Assembly: GCA_039090855.1 (NCBI GenBank)
Contig: CM076996.1
Span: forward strand, 51,240,469-51,304,468
DNA from: Macrothele yani
Lineage: Eukaryota; Arthropoda; Arachnida; Araneae; Macrothelidae
Direction of reading: 5' to 3'
Length of the DNA stretch: 64,000 nt
Program-made: the position numbers and the translations under genes
Notes under the pieces: generated by a model
Told to the model about the DNA's origin: nothing
What the model saw: the letters and a program-made list of their open reading frames with translations, nothing else
Databases searched by the model: none
In this document: positions 30,181-42,011 of the stretch, piece by piece
Layout: every line of letters starts with the position of its first letter
Position numbering within the stretch: the stretch's first letter is position 1

Positions 30181-32481
30181 CATAAATTAAGGGGTTTGTT
30201 CTGTTCAGATTTTATTAAAATGCGTGCATTATTCTGAAGAAATTTTCAGAACCTCTAATGAGTGGAACATCCTGTGTAATCCTTCTTGTTAGCCTGTGAC
30301 AACCAGTATAAATACTGTACTTGCTGAACTTTTTTTTTTTCCATTTCTTTGACAACTTTACTAACTTCTGCTGTCCCCCAAGATGTCCTGACTTACCTAT
30401 CTTTACATAGAGCAATCAGACCTCCTTTAATGATTGATCACTCATAAGATTACATTGATTCAGTTACTGATTGTGGTTCCATTTGTGATTTCTTAACAGT
30501 TACTGTACACCTACTTACTGACATTAACTTTGACCAGTTGGAGAGCTCAGAAATGAGCTGAGGTGAACTCAGCCAATTATCAGTGCTTTTATTTTGTAAA
30601 TACAGTTGGGGATGCTCTGACAGTGTAAACAGTTGTTGTTTCTTTTTAGAAATTGGTTTAGTGAATATGGTGGGGGGCAGTTCATCAACCCAATAAAATG
30701 AAGCAAGAAGAAACTTGTTAGAAGTTCTGACATTCATAAATTAAAACTCTGATACCTCAGGTCATCAGAAATATGCTTTCTTACCCAAAATAATGCTCAT
30801 TGTTTAGACATTCCACACAGAAATGCAGCTACAGAGAGAATCTTTATCATAGTTAGAAGAAATGATTGTGGCGGTTGCATGGTATGGACATGCAAATGTC
30901 TTTATTAGCACAGAGGTGCCGTATTTTCCAGTGCTTCTCATGTAGCCATCTCTTCAGAAAACTTCAAAATTGCAATGCCCTGGAGCAAGAATTGAACCCA
31001 CGTCTCTTAATATCTGTTTCACGCCTGCTGCGTCAATAACATTTGTATGTACCTACCGAGTAATAATGAAAATTTATTTCTTCAAGAGGATTTGTTTCTC
31101 ATTAATATTAATAATGTTATTTGAAATACTGGTGATTTGTGACAATTCATAACTGGATGAAAAAAGATTGGCAGTGCTAGAAGAAAGCATTGGATTGCTT
31201 CAAATAATGCAATCTGAAAGTTATTCAAATTCCTAAGCTACGGCTGCTAAACTGCAGTTACTAGGAACTCCATTGTTCTAGGTGGTTTAACAGTGGCATG
31301 TTGGAATGGAAATCGGGAGATGCTGGTTCAATTTGTTCATCAAAGTGTTTTCAAGTTTTCAGAAGAGGTGGCTATATGGGAGACAATGGAAAATGTAATA
31401 TCTCAATGCCAATAATGATATTTGTATGTGCTTGCCATGTAATGTTGAAACATTCTTTCTTCATGAAAATTTGTTTCTCATGAATGAAAGTAGGAGATGC
31501 TAAAACAAAGTCAGTTTGCACCTCCCCCATATCTCCAGCTATCAAAATGTGGTACCAAAGAGGAGAACAAAACAACAACAACAAAAAAAAAAAAGACATG
31601 GAGGGAGGTAACAGCTTCTGTTATTTAATGGGCATTGCAAGAATTTGTGGCCAGTACATGGTGTTCATGTTCATCTTATTGTGCATCTTTGTATTAGTTT
31701 ACAACCTACCACTGTTTCCCTATCTAACAGAGAAGCTTAGGAAGATAAATATTTTTTTAGATCAGTATGAAGTGGAGCTTTTAATTTGATGATTTAATTC
31801 AGTATTGTTGACAAATATGTGCAACTTTTAATCCACAGCATATTCTCAGTATTATTTTTATTTATTTATATAATTGGTTAATGCAGGATATAAAGTTATA
31901 ATGGTAAATAAGAATATAAATGTGACTACTATAACCTCAGCTGTTAGGCGTGAACCATATATGAGTGTGTTTGAACTTGTGTGTGTGTACTGTTGCAAAA
32001 TCCACATTTGAGTTGACTTTCTTTCGAATTTTTATAAAACACAAAGATTTGTGGGCAAACTTTTTCTGAAATGCTTATTAAAAAGCTTTGGTAATATGTT
32101 GTTGGGAAACCTAAAAAGGGATGCTATGCCATGCTGTTAAAAAATAGAGAAAAACTGAATCACCTATGAATGGATAATTATTAGATGAAGTGCAATGTGT
32201 TGCATAAAACCATTGTCCCTTCATAGTGTTACCTTTTATGCATTCGTTTTGTTATAACTAATGCTATACAACTTTTTTGTCATGTACAGAATACAAACAT
32301 GTACATTGTTGTAGTGTAAATTTATTGGCTGATAGAGTTGTAACCATGCTTGTCGTTACTTCTTTTGTTATTTTTATAATGTTACAAAAGGTAGTAATCA
32401 TGATTTGATGTTTTTTGTTCAGTGCTTTAGTGTATTTTGCTCCATTTATTCTCATTTTGTTGTATTATTACCTTTTTTCAG
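30181..32481. other. Long AT-rich non-coding region
   Basis: About 2.3 kb with no credible coding sense. Two loosely similar segments (about 30950-31110 and 31310-31495) share a core like ATTTGTATGT..TTTGTTTCTCAT, suggesting a diverged duplicated repeat. Both contain tRNA-like B-box words (GGTTCAATT, on opposite strands), so old SINE copies are possible. Could be intronic if the exon at 32482 is real. Confidence 0.45.
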
Positions 32482-32642
32482 TTTGATCTCTCAGAGGTAA
32501 GGACTCACCCGTGTGTTTTAGATGTTGAAAAACTAACTCTATTTAGCCACCACTATATTATGAAACAATTGTCATGTGAAAGTTCTGCTGAAAAGCTCAT
32601 TAAGGAATTCAGGTTGTTGTTGAAGGAAAATTGTGGGGAAAC
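32482..32642 (+). CDS. Possible host-gene exon, 161 bp
   Basis: A good acceptor (TTACCTTTTTTCAG, ending at 32481) is followed by an open frame beginning FDLSEVRTHPCVLDVEKLTL, then FSHHYIMKQLSC and EKLIKEFRLLLKENCGE. A donor-like GTAAGC begins at 32643. The length is 161 bp (phase 0 in, phase 2 out). The composition is protein-like (His, Tyr, Lys balanced, no TE family resemblance), unlike its surroundings. I cannot name the protein. It could equally be a remnant of an unrecognised element; no neighbouring exon was found in the window. Confidence 0.45.
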
Positions 32643-32811
32643 GTAAGCATTGATTATATTCAGTAAATATATTTTATCAAATAAATTTGAATGGAACAAC
32701 ATACACTGTATGAGACAAACATTATGACTATCTACCTAGTATTGTGTAGGTCCTCCATGAGCCACCACCACTGCAGCCATGCGACGAGGCATAAACTCCA
32801 CAAGTCCCCAG

Positions 32812-32821
32812 TAAGTGTCCA
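32812..32821. repeat. Left target duplication of P3
   Basis: TAAGTGTCCA, repeated at 33185-33194. Joined, the flanks give a continuous Tc1 sequence. Confidence 0.85.
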
Positions 32822-33184
32822 CTGATTAATAACATGGAACTGTACACCAACTATACTTAAAATCTTAAAATAGTATAACTATACTAGTAATCCAAATTTA
32901 TTGGCGTAGATTAAAAATCAAATTTTCTAAGCTTTTCTGCATCAACCAGATGGCTTTTTCAAGGAAGGTAGACAGCAAATTGAATAATAGAGCATGTTCT
33001 ATTATTCAGTTTGCTGTCTACCTTCTGAATAATAGATCAACTGAATAATAGAACACATTCTGTTATTCAGTTTGCTTTCCTACCTTCCTTGAAAAAGCCA
33101 TCTGGTTGATGTGCAAAAGCTTGGAAAACTTGTTTTTTAATCTATGCCAATAAATTCGGATTACTAGTATAGTTATGCTACTTT
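32822..33184. mobile_element. Palindromic insertion P3 (PLE-tail type)
   Basis: 363 bp. The left arm begins at 32867 and the right arm ends at 33184; arms are about 135 bp with a small centre of nested ATTATTCAG inverted repeats. A 45-nt extension (32822-32866) lies outside the left arm; the right arm abuts the target duplication. Both arms include a CTTGAAAAAGCCATC stretch followed by a partner GATG(T)GC and AAAAGCTTGG, which looks like a decayed version of the PLE tail hairpin. Non-coding. Confidence 0.75.
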
Positions 33185-33194
33185 TAAGTGTCCA
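33185..33194. repeat. Right target duplication of P3
   Basis: TAAGTGTCCA, identical to 32812-32821. Confidence 0.85.
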
Positions 33195-33203
33195 TTGGTA
33201 TGC

Positions 33204-33209
33204 CGTATG
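33204..33209. repeat. Left 6-bp target duplication of hAT-C
   Basis: CGTATG, repeated at 39930-39935 next to the other end. Confidence 0.75.
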
Positions 33210-33620
33210 CATAGCTGCCAAGTGGTACGAATCATCCGTACAATGTACGAATTTTGACCGTAGTGTACGATTGTACGGAATACTTGATAAATGTACGAAT
33301 TTTCCTGAAAATGTTAAAAAGTAAAAATAGCATGTAATTTCTGTGAGTGTGTGAAAGTTTTATGCATGAAAAATGTTACTCATCCAACGGTATCATATCG
33401 CTGCATATAAGTACTGCTAAGAGTCTGAACAATGCTGCTCTGAGAAACCGAACGCACCCCATGCAAAAGCGAGTTTATTTGCTTCATGAAATCACATGAC
33501 CAAGTGGAGAAAACCGCGACCATAGTGATTCATCACCAGTATGTGGCGATTGGCGTCGCAAAGTTCGTTTCATGTTTTTGGACGAAGCACGTGCAGTGAC
33601 TTGACGTTGATACTGGAATA

Positions 33621-34673
33621 TTGTCGGGTAAAATGTCAAACAAGCAGTATTCACAATTTTTTTTAGATTCTTACACGAATAAATTTCCATTCATTGTGAA
33701 GTCGCGGAAAGGTGAGAATTTTGCTTTTTGTTCGGTCTGTAGTTGCGATTTGAACATTTCCCATGGAGGCATTAGTGATGTTAAAGTGCATATTAAATCG
33801 AAAAAACATCGTGATTTTGCAGCATGTATCAAAAATAACTCTAATATTGAAGCATTTATCAAAAGGGCTAATGATAATAGTGAATTCGGTGTTATAAATG
33901 CTGAATGCCTTTTTACTGCTTTTATCATCGAACACAATTTACCTATTGCAGTTTCTGACCATGCAGGTCCTTTGTTCCGAGCAATGTTCTCGAAATGTGA
34001 AGTTGCCAAAAGGTATGGCAGTGCAAGAACAAAAACTTCTGGTATTATTGCAGAAATGTCTTCTAAAAATTCAGAATCTCTATTGAGTTTATTGAGAAAC
34101 ACTCCATTTGCAATTGCAATAGATGGAAGTAATGACAGGGATTCGCAACTTTACCCAGTCGTTGTTAGTTTTTATAATGCCAATGCATATAAAGTTGACT
34201 ACTCTCTGCTTGCTGTGCCAGCTTTGGCAGGTGATTCAACAGGAAAGAACATTGGAAAACTTCTTTTAGACACTTTGGAATCTGGAAATATACCAGTTAG
34301 AAAATGCATTGCACTAAGTGCAGATAATGCACTTGTAATGGTTGGCTCAAAAAATGGTGTTGCTGCAGTTCTAAAAAATGCACAAAAGGATCTGGTGGTA
34401 ATTGGCTGTCCTTGCCACTTAATTAACTTGGCTGCTAAAAAGGGGGCTGCTAGCTTTACAGTATCTGTTGATGAAATTTTGGTTGACATTATTTATTACT
34501 TGAAGTCAAGTAGTAAAAGAAAAACACAGTTGAAGCAGTTTCAAATGTTGTATGGTGTTGAAGTAAAAAAAGTACTGAAACATGTATGCACAAGATGGCT
34601 TTCTCTGGGAAAATGTCTGAAAAGATTATTGGAGCAGTGGGATCCACTGGTTAGCTTTTTAAAGAGCAAATGA
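33621..34673 (+). pseudogene. hAT-C transposase, N-terminal and catalytic part
   Basis: 350 codons from the first Met after the left end. A BED-like zinc finger is visible: C37, C40, H57, H63 (FAFCSVCSCDLNISH, then VKVHIKSKKH). The catalytic fold follows, with FAIAIDGSNDRDSQ (first Asp), KCIALSADNALVMVG (second Asp region) and IGCPCHLINLAAKKGA (the hAT CxxH motif). LKHVCTRWLSLGKCLKRLLE is the TRWLS motif. It ends in TGA at 34671-34673; the next 110 codons continue in another frame overlapping by 4 nt (ATGA). The transposase therefore looks nearly complete but broken. Confidence 0.9.
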
Positions 34674-35833
34674 AAGACGCCAGAGCAAAAGAAAATAAAC
34701 ATAAATTCCTAGATAGTCACCACATACCCATTCTAAAGTCCAAATCCAAAGACTGTGCAGAAGACATGAGTCTGAGTGTGCCTATGAATAAAAAATCTAT
34801 GCCTGCATCAAACATTGAAATCAAGAAAAGGGAAATCTCTACATTATCTGATACTGATGTACCACCAGCAAAGAAAATAAAGAAAAATGCCCAAGGTGTA
34901 AAAACCTTTAAGTGTGGCCCTAATAAAGATGTTCCAGTGTCACAAGCAGTTGGAGTATCTGGAGGTGTGGGCAAGTCTATGAAGTCTGAAACTATCTTAA
35001 CTTGAGCAGAAAGGATATTTATGTTCCTTTCATCAGACATTAATAAGGCATATTGTCTTTTTCTGGATTTTGTGATACCCACTTTTGAAAGTACAAATGT
35101 AACTTTGCAGTCAACAACTCCTAAAATCCACATCTTAAGATCACTGTTAATGGGCATGTTCAAAGATCTACTTGTTAAATTCATTAAACCACAGATTATT
35201 AAAAACTGTTCATTGTTGAAAATCAGATATAGTGGCAAATGTAATCAAAAGGATGATTCTGAATTGTTGATAGGTAATGCTGCATCTAAGGTAATTAATG
35301 GTTTAAAGGCTTTAAAAAAATCAACATTTTACTCTGCTGTAAAAACATATTTTATCACTTGCTGTGACTACATTCTGCACAAATTCCCCTTCAATGATGA
35401 GTTTCTGAAACATGCACAGGTTGCTAACATTTCTTCTTTTGAAAACTAGGTGTTCACAGATGTTAAGTATTTTATTAATAAATTTCCCATAATGTTGCCT
35501 ATTAAGGATGGAGAGAGCCAAGAGGAAGCAATAGACAAGCTCCAGTCTGAATTTTGTGCCCTTCAGATAGATGATTTGCCTGCAAATATTGTTAACGAAG
35601 AAAGAATTGATACGAAGTGGGCCCTTTTAAGTGAATTAAAGGCAGTGGATGAAGGTTTGAAATATAACAGACTAGCAACAGTTATGCTATCTATCCTAAC
35701 CATTCCTCATGGAAATGCAGAATGTGAACAAATTTTTAGTCAAGTTAAAAAAACAAGGACGCAGTTCGTTGTCGGACTCCAACTTGCAGAATTTATTGAT
35801 TGTGAAAAGTATGCAAAAAGGAAACTGCTATGA
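34670..35833 (+). pseudogene. hAT-C transposase, C-terminal part
   Basis: A single frame (different from the N-terminal part) from 34670 to 35833 with in-frame stops TGA at 35003-35005 and TAG at 35447-35449. The start holds a Lys-rich insertion (PPAKKIKKNAQ). The end holds the hAT dimerisation motif HGNAECEQIFSQVKKTRTQF (usually SNAxxERxFS). A frameshift at about 34670 plus two stops would need to be reverted for activity. The Lys-rich segment is less typical of hAT transposases. Confidence 0.85.
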
Positions 35834-36472
35834 GCAAAAGTATGATAAAACATTCCTAAAAAAGGCAAAGTCTGCTGCATCTAACTTCCTGATGCACTAG
35901 CAGCCAAGTGTAGCTGTAATTCAATAATGAATATGATGCTGCAATGAAAAGTATATAAATTCATTTAAAAATTGTGTGAAAATTTTGATATTCCAGAATT
36001 CATTGATTGTATCTCATAACAAAAAAAAGTTACTTGTATATAAAATTGTGCCTTAGGTTCCAAAACACTATGCCCTAGATTCCGAGGCTATTTAAATTAT
36101 TGGCCTGTGCGAAAAGGAAAAAAAGATGCCCAGTCAGGCATCTAAATGAATTATTTAAAAAAGCATTGTGAATTTGTTTTTATTTTGTAAATATGTTCTT
36201 AAGCTGATAAAATGTGTAAAGAGAAATATGAAGTGTTTGAATAGTAATCAAAATAGTTAAAAAACTTCAATACCTTGGAATCTCCACATAAGACGTTTTG
36301 ATCATATGTTCCAAATGAATAGTAGGAATATTCTGTGTGATGCAAATTCCATTTGAACAAAAGAAAAAGAAAGGGTAAAGAATATTCTCATTTATGCTTT
36401 CCTACTTCAACTACTGTATGTTTGTGATTATTTCATTTGCCTAGAAAACAGGAAATATTTTGATTTTATGAA

Positions 36473-36485
36473 TGTGCTAATATCA
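36473..36485. repeat. Left target-site duplication of RTE copy 2
   Basis: TGTGCTAATATCA, repeated at 39655-39667. Confidence 0.93.
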
Positions 36486-39400
36486 TCATCATCATTGTCA
36501 ACCATTATCAATCCACTGCTGGACGAAGGTCTCCCCAAGTTTCCTTCACAACGGTCTGTCTTGTGCCAGTCTCCTCCATGTCACCCCTGCATACTTTCGA
36601 ATTTCATCCACCCATCTCCCATGTGGTCTTCTTCTGGGTCTTTTCCTGTCCCTTGGAATCCAATTTAAAATTTCGGCTGTCCATCGATGATCTGTCCTTC
36701 TGGCAGTATGTCCAGCCCATTGCCATTTCAGGGATTTAACTCTGATCATGATGTCTTCCACTCTTGTCATTTTTCGGATCCACGAGTTCCTCTTCTTATC
36801 TCTCCTGGTTACACCAAGCATGCACCTCTCCATTCTGCTTTTAGTTGTCTGCAGCCTTTGTATGTCTCTTTTAGTTAAGGTCCACGTCTCTGCACCATAT
36901 GTAAGCACTGGAAGTATGCATTGATCAAACACTTTTTTTTAAGACATAATGGCATATTGCTCTTGAAAATTATGCTGTTTCTTCCAAAAGCTCTCCAGGC
37001 AAGTTTTGTACACCGATTAATTTCTTCATCAATGTGACCCTCACTTGATATCTGCTGTCCAAGATAAACGTACGTGACTGTTATCTCCAGCTTTTCTCCA
37101 TCAATCGATAAATCTTCATTTCTTGTAAAAGCATTGAACATCACTTTTGTCTTCTGAAAGTTCATTTTTAATCCCACTTCTTTACTCTTGTCAGCAAGTT
37201 CCTGGATCATACTCTGCAGCTCTGTTGGGGTAGTTGCAAAAATGACTACGTCATCAGCAAAACGAAGGTGGATTAGATAATCTCCATTAATCTTTATCAC
37301 CTTGTTTTCCCAGTTCAGTGATTGAAAGACATTTTCCGATGTGGCATTAAAGAGCTTCGGAGATATGGTGTCACCTTGTCTCACTCTTTTTCCAATTTTT
37401 ATGTGTGTTGTATTTTCAAACAGCCGAATCTTTGCACTTGCATTTTCATAGATGTTATTAATAATATTAATGTATTCATCTTCAATACCGCAGGATTTAA
37501 GAGCCATTGTAACTGCTGATGGTTTCACCGAATCAAAGACTTTTTCATAATCGATAAAAGCCATGCACAATTGAAGTTCATATTCCCTCGCTCTTTCAAT
37601 TAGTTCTCTCAGTACGTGGATATGATCTATTGTGCTGTAGCCACTCCTGAATCCAGCTTGTTCTCCCGGTTGAGCCATGTCTAGTGTTACCTTCAAGCGG
37701 TGTGAAAGAACTTTAGTGAATATTTTATAAACCACTGATAGGAAGCTGATAGGTCTGTAGTTCCCGAGATCCTCAATGTCACCTTTTTTATGTAGCAGGA
37801 TCATTGTAGCGGTGTTCCAATCCTCAGGAATCTTCCCTTCATTAAGGCATCGAGTGAAAATTTGGGCGAGTACTGTTTCGATTTCTCCACTTGCTTCTTG
37901 TATGATGTCTACAGTAATTCCATCTTCTCCTGGAGCTTTCCCTCGCTTCATGTTCTTGATTGCATGTGCAACTTCTGCTGGAAAGACTGGAGGAACTCTG
38001 GTACTGGTACCTTTCATGATGTCTGGAGTGTATGTATCATCCCTTTCATATAATTTGGAGAAGAAATCTTTCACTCTTGTCAAAATTTCGCCTCTATTTC
38101 TTGTTACAGAACCATCTTCTTTTCTCAGTGCCATAATCTGTTTTCTTCCCTTACTGAGATGTCCCCTTGCTATCTTAAGGCTTTGGTTGTTTTCAATTGC
38201 TTTCCTCACTAGTTCACAGTTGAATTTTCTTATGTCTTCAGTGATACTTTTTCTTACTGTCTTGCATAGCTCTATATATTCCACTTTGGAAGTCACATCT
38301 TCTTTAGTTGTCCTCATATCTCTTCTTTTTTGCATCAACATTTTGGTTTTTCCTGATAATTTGTTCACATGCAACTTGTTCTTAGACCTAGCTAATTTTG
38401 TTGCTGTTTCCATAAGAGCTTTGGTTACTTTCCTGTTAACTTCAGAAATATCAACTTCTTTCGATTCTAGGCCTTCTAAAGCAGAGAATCTGTTCTTCAG
38501 TTCCAACTTGAAGGTATTATGGTGTTTTTTAAGGTTGGTTATGTCAATATATTTTGTTTGTCTTTTGAGCTTGCCACGTTCAAGTTTAGTGTTGAGGTGC
38601 ATCTTACATCTCACCAATCTATGGTCACTACCTGTGTTGAACTTGTTTAGCACACTGCAGTCTTCTATGACAAATTTTTTGTTACACATAATAAAATCAA
38701 TTTCACTTGTTGTCCCATTTGGATGTCTCCATGTCCATTTCCTGTGTGGCTTTTTCTTGAAGAAGGAGTTAAAGATGAAAAACCCTTCTGCCTCTGCAAA
38801 CTCAACGAGAGTATTTCCACGCTGGTTTCTGTTGCCCTGACCAAATTTACCTACTGAAATTTCATTCTGTTGCCGTTGCCCTATTTTTGCATTGAAATCT
38901 CCCATAATTATCTTCAAGTGCTGCTTACCTTTATTATTTAGATGACGAATTTCCTGATAAGATTCTTCAATTTCTTCTTCAGGATGACTTGTGGTGGGTG
39001 CATAAGTTTGAATAATCTGAGCCTGGTATCTTTTCGAGAGTTGGATAATGAGTCGTGCAGCTCTATCAGAGGAACTTTCAACTTCTACAACTTTATCCTT
39101 CAGTTTCTTGTTTATTATAAATCCAACACCACTAGTTCTGCCAGTATCTGTCCCACGATAGTAGAAGAGATGTCCACTTTTCAGTTCAATGAGATCTCCT
39201 TACCTGACTTAGCCCGACGATGTCCCACTTGATACTTTGTAGTTCCTCTTCCAATTCAAGAAGCCTTGAATCAGAAGATAGGGAGTGTCCATTATATGTA
39301 GCCAAGGTCAGCATCAGATGGCAGCCTAGTCCGGTCCTCTGGGGATTCTTAGCACCCTCTGCCTTCATGTCGCACTGGCCGCTGCCTTGGCCAGGTACAT

Positions 39401-39654
39401 TCCAGCTGCCGGAGACTGAGGACCAAGATTTAAATTGTGGAATCATTTTGGAGGGGTTTGGCCATAACTCACCTTGCTGGCTAAGCGGGTTGGTGTGTGT
39501 GGGATAGCATTTCCTCTAATCCCGATGGTATAGTTATACCGCTATTGGCGGTCATCAGAGCCCCTTTAGTGGGAACAGGATGCACCACGAGAAGGCGGGG
39601 TTGACATTTGTCAAGGAGAGGCTGTGATGTTACGCATCACCTGACCTTACATCC
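36486..39654 (-). mobile_element. RTE LINE copy 2, full length, inside hAT-C
   Basis: About 3170 bp in minus orientation, from the (ATC)n tail at 36486 to the 5' end at 39654. It is very similar to RTE copy 1 along its length and has 13-bp perfect duplications, so it is a complete insertion that later gained a few mutations. Confidence 0.93.
36530..39446 (-). pseudogene. RTE copy 2 endonuclease-RT (three lesions)
   Basis: Homologous to the 986-codon ORF of copy 1. Damage: a 10-bp deletion near 39193 (sense reads VGLSQVRRSH and stops; copy 1 continues KGEDLIE), a single-base change in the run of T near 36945 that shifts frame after MPLCLKK, and a TGA near 36546 that removes the last 17 codons. 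Between the first two, 680 codons stay open from a Met at 38917, including IMGDFNAKIG, AFIDYEKVFDSV, FADD and most of the RT. Dead as a single protein. Confidence 0.92.
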
Positions 39655-39667
39655 TGTGCTAATATCA
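39655..39667. repeat. Right target-site duplication of RTE copy 2
   Basis: TGTGCTAATATCA, identical to 36473-36485. Confidence 0.93.
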
Positions 39668-39929
39668 ATGGCATTTGTTTCAAATACCATTTCAGCACTA
39701 TTTATTAAAAAGCTTCTAGATAAGCTACTGTGCATAGAAATAAATTTTTGGTGTAGGTACTTAAAATATTATGGCAGAAAATTTAGAATGCCCTTTTACA
39801 GCTTTTAGTTTTTTTAAACATAATTTCCCTATTCAGTAGGTAAATACTGTACTAATTTTAACGTTAAGAATTATACTAATTTTAATGAAGAATTGTACTA
39901 ATTTCAACATTCGTAAGTTGGCAGGTATG

Positions 39930-39935
39930 CGTATG
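39930..39935. repeat. Right 6-bp target duplication of hAT-C
   Basis: CGTATG, matching 33204-33209. Confidence 0.75.
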
Positions 39936-40808
39936 GTATCCACATGAGTGCTGCCTGTAGCTCATCCAGGGCTCATTGTGAACACAGGTGCTGATCCATA
40001 TGGTCCTGAATATATTCGATTGGATTCATGTTAGATAATATGGACAGCCATGGGAGAATATGGAAGGCATCCTCATATTCCTTAAAGCAGTTCTGGATGA
40101 TGGATGATACAGGCCTTATGGCATAGATTGTCACCCTGTTGGAACACCTATCTTAGTTTGGAAACACTGTCAGCATGAACAGGTGAATCTGGTCTAAATT
40201 GATGGATAGGTACACTGTGATATTCATGTGGCCATCTACTGCTATCAGGGGACCACAAGTGTCCCAAGAAAGCATTCCCCAGAGCATTACACCCCTGTCA
40301 CCTGCTTGCCTGTATCTGTGGGGTCACAGCATCTTGTGCCATCTTCTCCACAACTGTTCACATTACCTGCCACTGTCTGTCCACTCAATTCAGTAAGGGA
40401 CATAATTTATCAGAGAAGACAATTCTGGCCTTCCACTGTCCACTCCCAATGTCTTCTGTCATCACCAATGACATCCTGTGGTCATGTGTTTATGTCGTTG
40501 TCCCATATGATGGAGGGATCATTGCACTCTTTGCTGTGGATACACTCCTCTGTGCTCTCTGCTGGCAGACCATAGTAGCTGTGCCAAGGTAGCATGCCTA
40601 TTGTTCCGAACAATATGGCTGAGCCACCTCTCTCCCTAAGCATTAAGTAGCTGTGGCCATCTAACATGCACCCGCGGGTTACACATTGCTGCTCTTTCCA
40701 TCTACTCTCTGTGTGCTTTAACTTTGGCAGCTTGTGAACAGATGACAAAGTTTCCTATTTTCCTGATACTGCCATCCTTTATCTGATGATCATGCCCTTT
40801 TCCAAGGT
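39936..40808 (-). pseudogene. Tc1-like transposase remnant
   Basis: Minus-strand sense in broken frames resembles the middle and end of a Tc1 transposase. Legible stretches include IPRLIAVDGHMN-like words at about 40220 and HSWLSILSNMNPIEYIQDHM-like words at about 40000, near the third catalytic acidic residue. Too degraded for a continuous reading. Its right part is cut by the MULE at 40818 and its left part by the hAT at 39929. Confidence 0.55.
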
Positions 40809-40817
40809 GGTCAAATC
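40809..40817. repeat. Left target duplication of the MULE
   Basis: GGTCAAATC, repeated at 42149-42157. Nine bases is the standard length for Mutator-like elements. Confidence 0.95.
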
Positions 40818-40850
40818 GGTTTACGGAAAAGTGGCCCCTCGCACACACAC

Positions 40851-40870
40851 CACCCCCCCCCCCCCCCCCC
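40851..40870 (+). repeat. Poly-C run inside the MULE left end
   Basis: An almost pure C run of about 18 bp interrupts the left inverted repeat of the MULE; the right end lacks it. Likely slippage after insertion. Confidence 0.9.
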
Positions 40871-41009
40871 GCGCAATTTTGCCCCCTGTAGATAACGAGT
40901 GGGTTACAAAAATGTAAATACAAAAAACAACTGAAATGAGTAATATGCAGGGGGTGAAATGACATGTTCGATGCAACAAAGGTACTCCTGCTTTACCGAG
41001 CAATCTCCA

Positions 41010-41481
41010 GGACCTAGTAATTCCACAAAATTATCAAGAAATTATTATCGATGGCAATATACAACAGTTTTTTATGTATGATTATCAGGACGAACTGCTC
41101 CTGGGTCGCATGCTTATTTTTTCCACTAGTAACAATCTTCCGTTATTGGTGCGTAGCCAGGATTGGTTTTCTGATGGAACTTTTAGCACAGTACCCACAC
41201 ATTTCCAGCAGCTTTATACAATTCATGGGGTTCAATTCATTGCAGTTATTCCAGTGGTCTACATGCTTCTGCCAAACAAAACTCTTGCCACATACGTCAA
41301 GTTGCGCCAAGAAGTTAAAAATCTACAACCGGGTCTCCAACCCCAGCGACTTATGACAGATTTCGAACAAAGTGCCATGCAAGCCTTCCAACAAGAATTT
41401 CCTGGTATTGTAAATACCGGTTGTTGTTGTTTTTTCATCTTTCCCAAAGTATTCGGCAAAAGGTACACAATGAAGGTTTAA
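41010..41481 (+). pseudogene. MULE transposase, catalytic part
   Basis: The open frame from 41074 reads DELLLGRMLIFSTSNNLPLL, then DWFSDGTFSTVPTHFQQLYT (first catalytic Asp in DGTF) and QFIAVIPVVYMLLPNKTLAT. RLMTDFEQSAMQAFQQEFPG follows (second Asp in TDFE), then the CxH-like end GCCCFF (the usual GCxFH is altered). Upstream sense NYQEIIIDGNIQQFF starts near 41020 in the same frame. It stops at 41481. The N-terminal zinc finger is missing, so this is an internally shortened copy. Confidence 0.88.
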
Positions 41482-41699
41482 AAGCCTGATACGAACAAGA
41501 CCATGAATTTGCTCGTTGGATTCAAATGATTCCGACATTGGCATTTATTTCTCCTGCTAATGTTATCTAAGCATTTGAAGATTTAATTGAAGCTGATGAC
41601 TTCCACATTGAAGCTATGGGGATTGAAAACTACTTTGAAGATACATATATTGGAAGAAGACAATGGAGAGGCCGGTAATCACCCATTTTTGCCATCGAA

Positions 41700-42011
41700 T
41701 TGTGGAATGTTTACACACGAACACTGAATGATCAGCAACGTACCAACAATGGCGTGGAGAGGTGGCACAGAGAATTTCAGGAAACTTGTGCTACTTTATT
41801 TCCAAATATTTGCCGATTCATTGATTCTTTAAAGAAACAACGAAGGCTGCACAATTTCGAAATTACGCAACTAATTGTCGGTAATTCAGGCAATCAAAGA
41901 AACAAGAAGTATGTTGCAATTTCTTCTAGAATCAAAAGAATAGTCCAAGATTTTCAAAATCGTAATGTGATTGATTACCTTAGAGGCATTGTTTACAACT
42001 TCAAGTTTTAA
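41700..42011 (+). pseudogene. MULE transposase, C-terminal part
   Basis: The sense around MWNVYTRTLNDQQRTNNGVE and RWHREFQETCATLFPNICRF is the conserved MULE C-terminus (RTNNxxExxH, then HPNIxxF). Between 41481 and 41700 related sense persists in shifted frames (HEFARWIQMIPTLAFISPAN). TAA at 42009 ends it. Together with the first part it spans the normal catalytic region. Confidence 0.87.

Larger units (their letters stand above)
33210..39929 (+). mobile_element. hAT-C with 6-bp target duplications
   Basis: Ends CATAGCTGCCAA (33210) and CATACCTGCCAA (complement, ending 39929). Subterminal words like TACGAA/TACGGA are scattered over 33222-33300. The transposase is on + (33621-35833). An RTE LINE is inserted at 36486-39654; without it the element is about 3.5 kb. 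Confidence 0.9.

Noticed and set aside
37776..38840. A 354-codon open frame on the + strand
   Set aside because: It is antisense to the RTE copy 2 coding region on the minus strand.
33204..39935. An 8-bp hAT duplication for hAT-C
   Set aside because: The eight bases before and after (GCCGTATG and CGTATGGT) do not match; only the hexamer CGTATG is shared directly at both ends.
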